From Prolixibacteraceae bacterium (GTDB lineage: Bacteria; Bacteroidota; Bacteroidia; Bacteroidales; Prolixibacteraceae), in assembly GCA_003457135.1 (NCBI GenBank), contig DMSQ01000022.1, forward strand, positions 1 through 25,127: 25,127 bases of DNA. Direction: 5' to 3'. The position numbers and the translations under genes were made by a program. Under the pieces are notes generated by a model that was not told where the DNA came from, searched no databases, and saw only the letters and a program-made list of their open reading frames with translations. Positions within the stretch are counted from its first letter, which is position 1; every line of letters starts with the position of its first letter. Shown here in pieces: positions 23,789 through 25,127 of this stretch.

Positions 23789-24970
23789 ATGGGATTATTT
23801 AAAAATATACTGATCCGGAGCGACAGGAAATGCCTTTACAAGTTCGTTGTGAACATGGGCATTAAAGGTTCCTTGTCGTTTGCGCGGTTTCAGAAACGAC
23901 AAAAGCAGGGAGAGTTTTTTCCGGCATTTAATTTTATTTCGGTAACCGACGATTGTAACCTGAATTGCCAGGGGTGCTGGGTGATGGGAAAGGAGAAAAA
24001 CAGCCGGTTAAAACCTGAACAACTCAACCGGATCATTGACGAAACCAAGAAGGCCGGCTCGTATTTCTTCGGAATTCTGGGCGGTGAACCTCTATTGTAC
24101 AAACCACTTCCCGAAATATTTAAAAAACATTCGGATTGTTATTTCCAGCTTTTTACCAATGGAACGCTCATCACTCCTGAAGTGGCCGAAACGCTTCGGC
24201 AGTGCGCCAATGTGACTCCGCTCATCAGTTTTGAAGGAGACGAAGAGGTGGCCGATGTTCGCCGTGGCGGGAAAGATGTGTTTCAATCGGCGAATGTAGC
24301 TATTGATAATTGCATCAAAGCAGGTTTGATAACCGGTGTTGCCATCAGCGTTTGCAAATCGAACCTCGAGATGGCCATGTCGCCTAAATTTATCCAATCG
24401 TTGATTGACAAAGGAGTGGCTTATTTGTGGTACTACATCTACCGGCCGGTTGGCCCGAATCCTGAATACAGACTGGCGCTCAGCAAAGATGAAATCCTTG
24501 AACTTCGCCGGTACATGGTTGATGCACGGTTGAAATACAGCATCGCCATTATCGATACCTATTGGGATGCCGGTGGAAATGGCATGTGTCCGGCAGCTGA
24601 AGGGCTGAGCCACCACATCAATGCTTCCGGATTTGTTGAGCCCTGCCCGGTTATTCAGTTTGCATCCGACCATGTGGACGAAAAGTCACTGGACAGACTT
24701 TATGCGGACTCAGGTTTTTTGAGCGATTTCAGGAGTCAGATTCAGCAAAAAACCAAAGGATGTATTGTGATGGAAGATCCACGATGGCTGGCCAATTTTG
24801 TGCAAAAACACGATGCTAAAAATACATCCGGAAGGAAAGGCGAGTTAGAACGATTACAAATGGCCCCCCAAACTTTCAGTCATGGTTCGTGTGAAGTGAT
24901 TCCGGAGAAAAGCCGGATTTACCGCTTTGCCAAACGAAGGGCATTTTTTGGGTTGGGAGCCTACGGGTAA
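23789..24970 (+). CDS. Radical SAM protein with SPASM-like C-terminus
   Basis: The protein has 393 residues. The radical SAM cluster motif C56-NLN-C60-QG-C63 lies in 'VTDDCNLNCQGCWVMG', followed by 'GILGGEPLL' (AdoMet-binding GGE motif) and 'LFTNGTLIT'. The C-terminal part has cysteines in 'GMCPAAEGLSHHINASG', 'VEPCPVIQF', 'KGCIVMED' and 'HGSCEVIP', resembling a SPASM/Twitch-type auxiliary cluster region. Radical SAM/SPASM proteins modify peptides or cofactors, or act as maturases. No small precursor peptide gene is evident nearby, so the substrate is unknown. The upstream HdrA-like ferredoxin could supply electrons for AdoMet cleavage. The C-terminus is basic ('RIYRFAKRRAFFGLG'). Confidence 0.85.
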   Translation: MGLFKNILIRSDRKCLYKFVVNMGIKGSLSFARFQKRQKQGEFFPAFNFISVTDDCNLNCQGCWVMGKEKNSRLKPEQLNRIIDETKKAGSYFFGILGGEPLLYKPLPEIFKKHSDCYFQLFTNGTLITPEVAETLRQCANVTPLISFEGDEEVADVRRGGKDVFQSANVAIDNCIKAGLITGVAISVCKSNLEMAMSPKFIQSLIDKGVAYLWYYIYRPVGPNPEYRLALSKDEILELRRYMVDARLKYSIAIIDTYWDAGGNGMCPAAEGLSHHINASGFVEPCPVIQFASDHVDEKSLDRLYADSGFLSDFRSQIQQKTKGCIVMEDPRWLANFVQKHDAKNTSGRKGELERLQMAPQTFSHGSCEVIPEKSRIYRFAKRRAFFGLGAYG

Positions 24971-25056
24971 ATTAAAATATTGACTATTAGACAATTTACT
25001 ATTGACAATTTTTCGAAGAGGCAATGGTAAATCGTAAATAATTAAATTGTAAATAA

Positions 25057-25127
25057 TTGAAGGGGGTTAAAGAAAACATATTGCAGGTACCGGAACAGGC
25101 ATTAACGCGAAACCGGTTGAGGAAAGC
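25057..25127 (+). CDS. Possible start of a gene running off the window
   Basis: An open frame starts at a TTG (25057) directly after an in-frame TAA and continues to the edge, reading roughly 'KGVKENILQVPEQALTRNRL'. It has a protein-like composition, but it is only 23 codons, lacks an ATG and is not recognised. The bases between 24971 and 25056 are AT-rich with no clear signal. Confidence 0.25.
   Translation, partial: MKGVKENILQVPEQALTRNRLRK

Noticed and set aside
24092..24673. 193-codon open frame on the minus strand
   Set aside because: Antisense to the radical SAM gene, which has all its motifs; no recognisable protein features.

Overview
The window looks like ordinary chromosome from a member of the Bacteroidota, probably the Bacteroidales/Marinilabiliales side. 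The evidence is: Bacteroidota-type promoter elements (TAnnTTTG at -7, TTG near -33); a ResB-CcsA fusion for cytochrome c assembly; the M23 peptidase / MerR / alaS neighbourhood that I recall from this phylum; a DEAD-box helicase with an RG-rich tail; and several families of short palindromic (REP-like) repeats between genes. Base composition is moderately AT-rich. No rRNA, tRNA, CRISPR array, IS transposase or phage gene was seen.

Layout. 1-960: the 3' part of a YceI-like gene and a small membrane-anchored OB-fold protein, closed by a hairpin terminator. 975-2869 (minus): a coiled-coil zinc-ribbon protein and a Nif3-like metal protein in one operon. 2911-3039: a cluster of palindromic repeats. 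3100-4419 (minus): a MerR-type regulator and an M23 peptidoglycan peptidase, divergent from alaS (4611-7229). 7304-9756: a Type II restriction-modification pair with translational coupling, looking like an insert between housekeeping genes. 9808-10506: monofunctional transglycosylase. 10675-13725: fused CcsBA cytochrome c synthase. 13917-16482: long-chain acyl-CoA ligase and an exported monoheme c-type protein. 16616-17746: a DUF1801/YdhG-type protein, a block of stem-loops and a ParD/ParE module with its own promoter and operator. 17884-19656 (minus): DeaD/CsdA-type helicase. 19657-20268: gene-free stretch of 612 bases with short palindromes. 20269-22762: a probable lipoprotein with papain/NlpC-like motifs and an exported thioredoxin-fold protein. 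22950-24970: an iron-sulfur protein whose N-terminal half resembles that of HdrA, followed by a radical SAM protein.

Functional themes. Cell-wall work (M23 peptidase, MtgA) and extracytoplasmic redox/heme work (CcsBA, monoheme protein, CxxC redoxin) recur. Two selfish or defensive modules (R-M and ParDE) are interspersed. The least described parts are the HdrA-like ferredoxin plus radical SAM pair, the putative cysteine-peptidase lipoprotein, and the palindromic repeats. One C-rich palindrome lies in frame inside alaS, and a related one forms the end of the ferredoxin-like gene.
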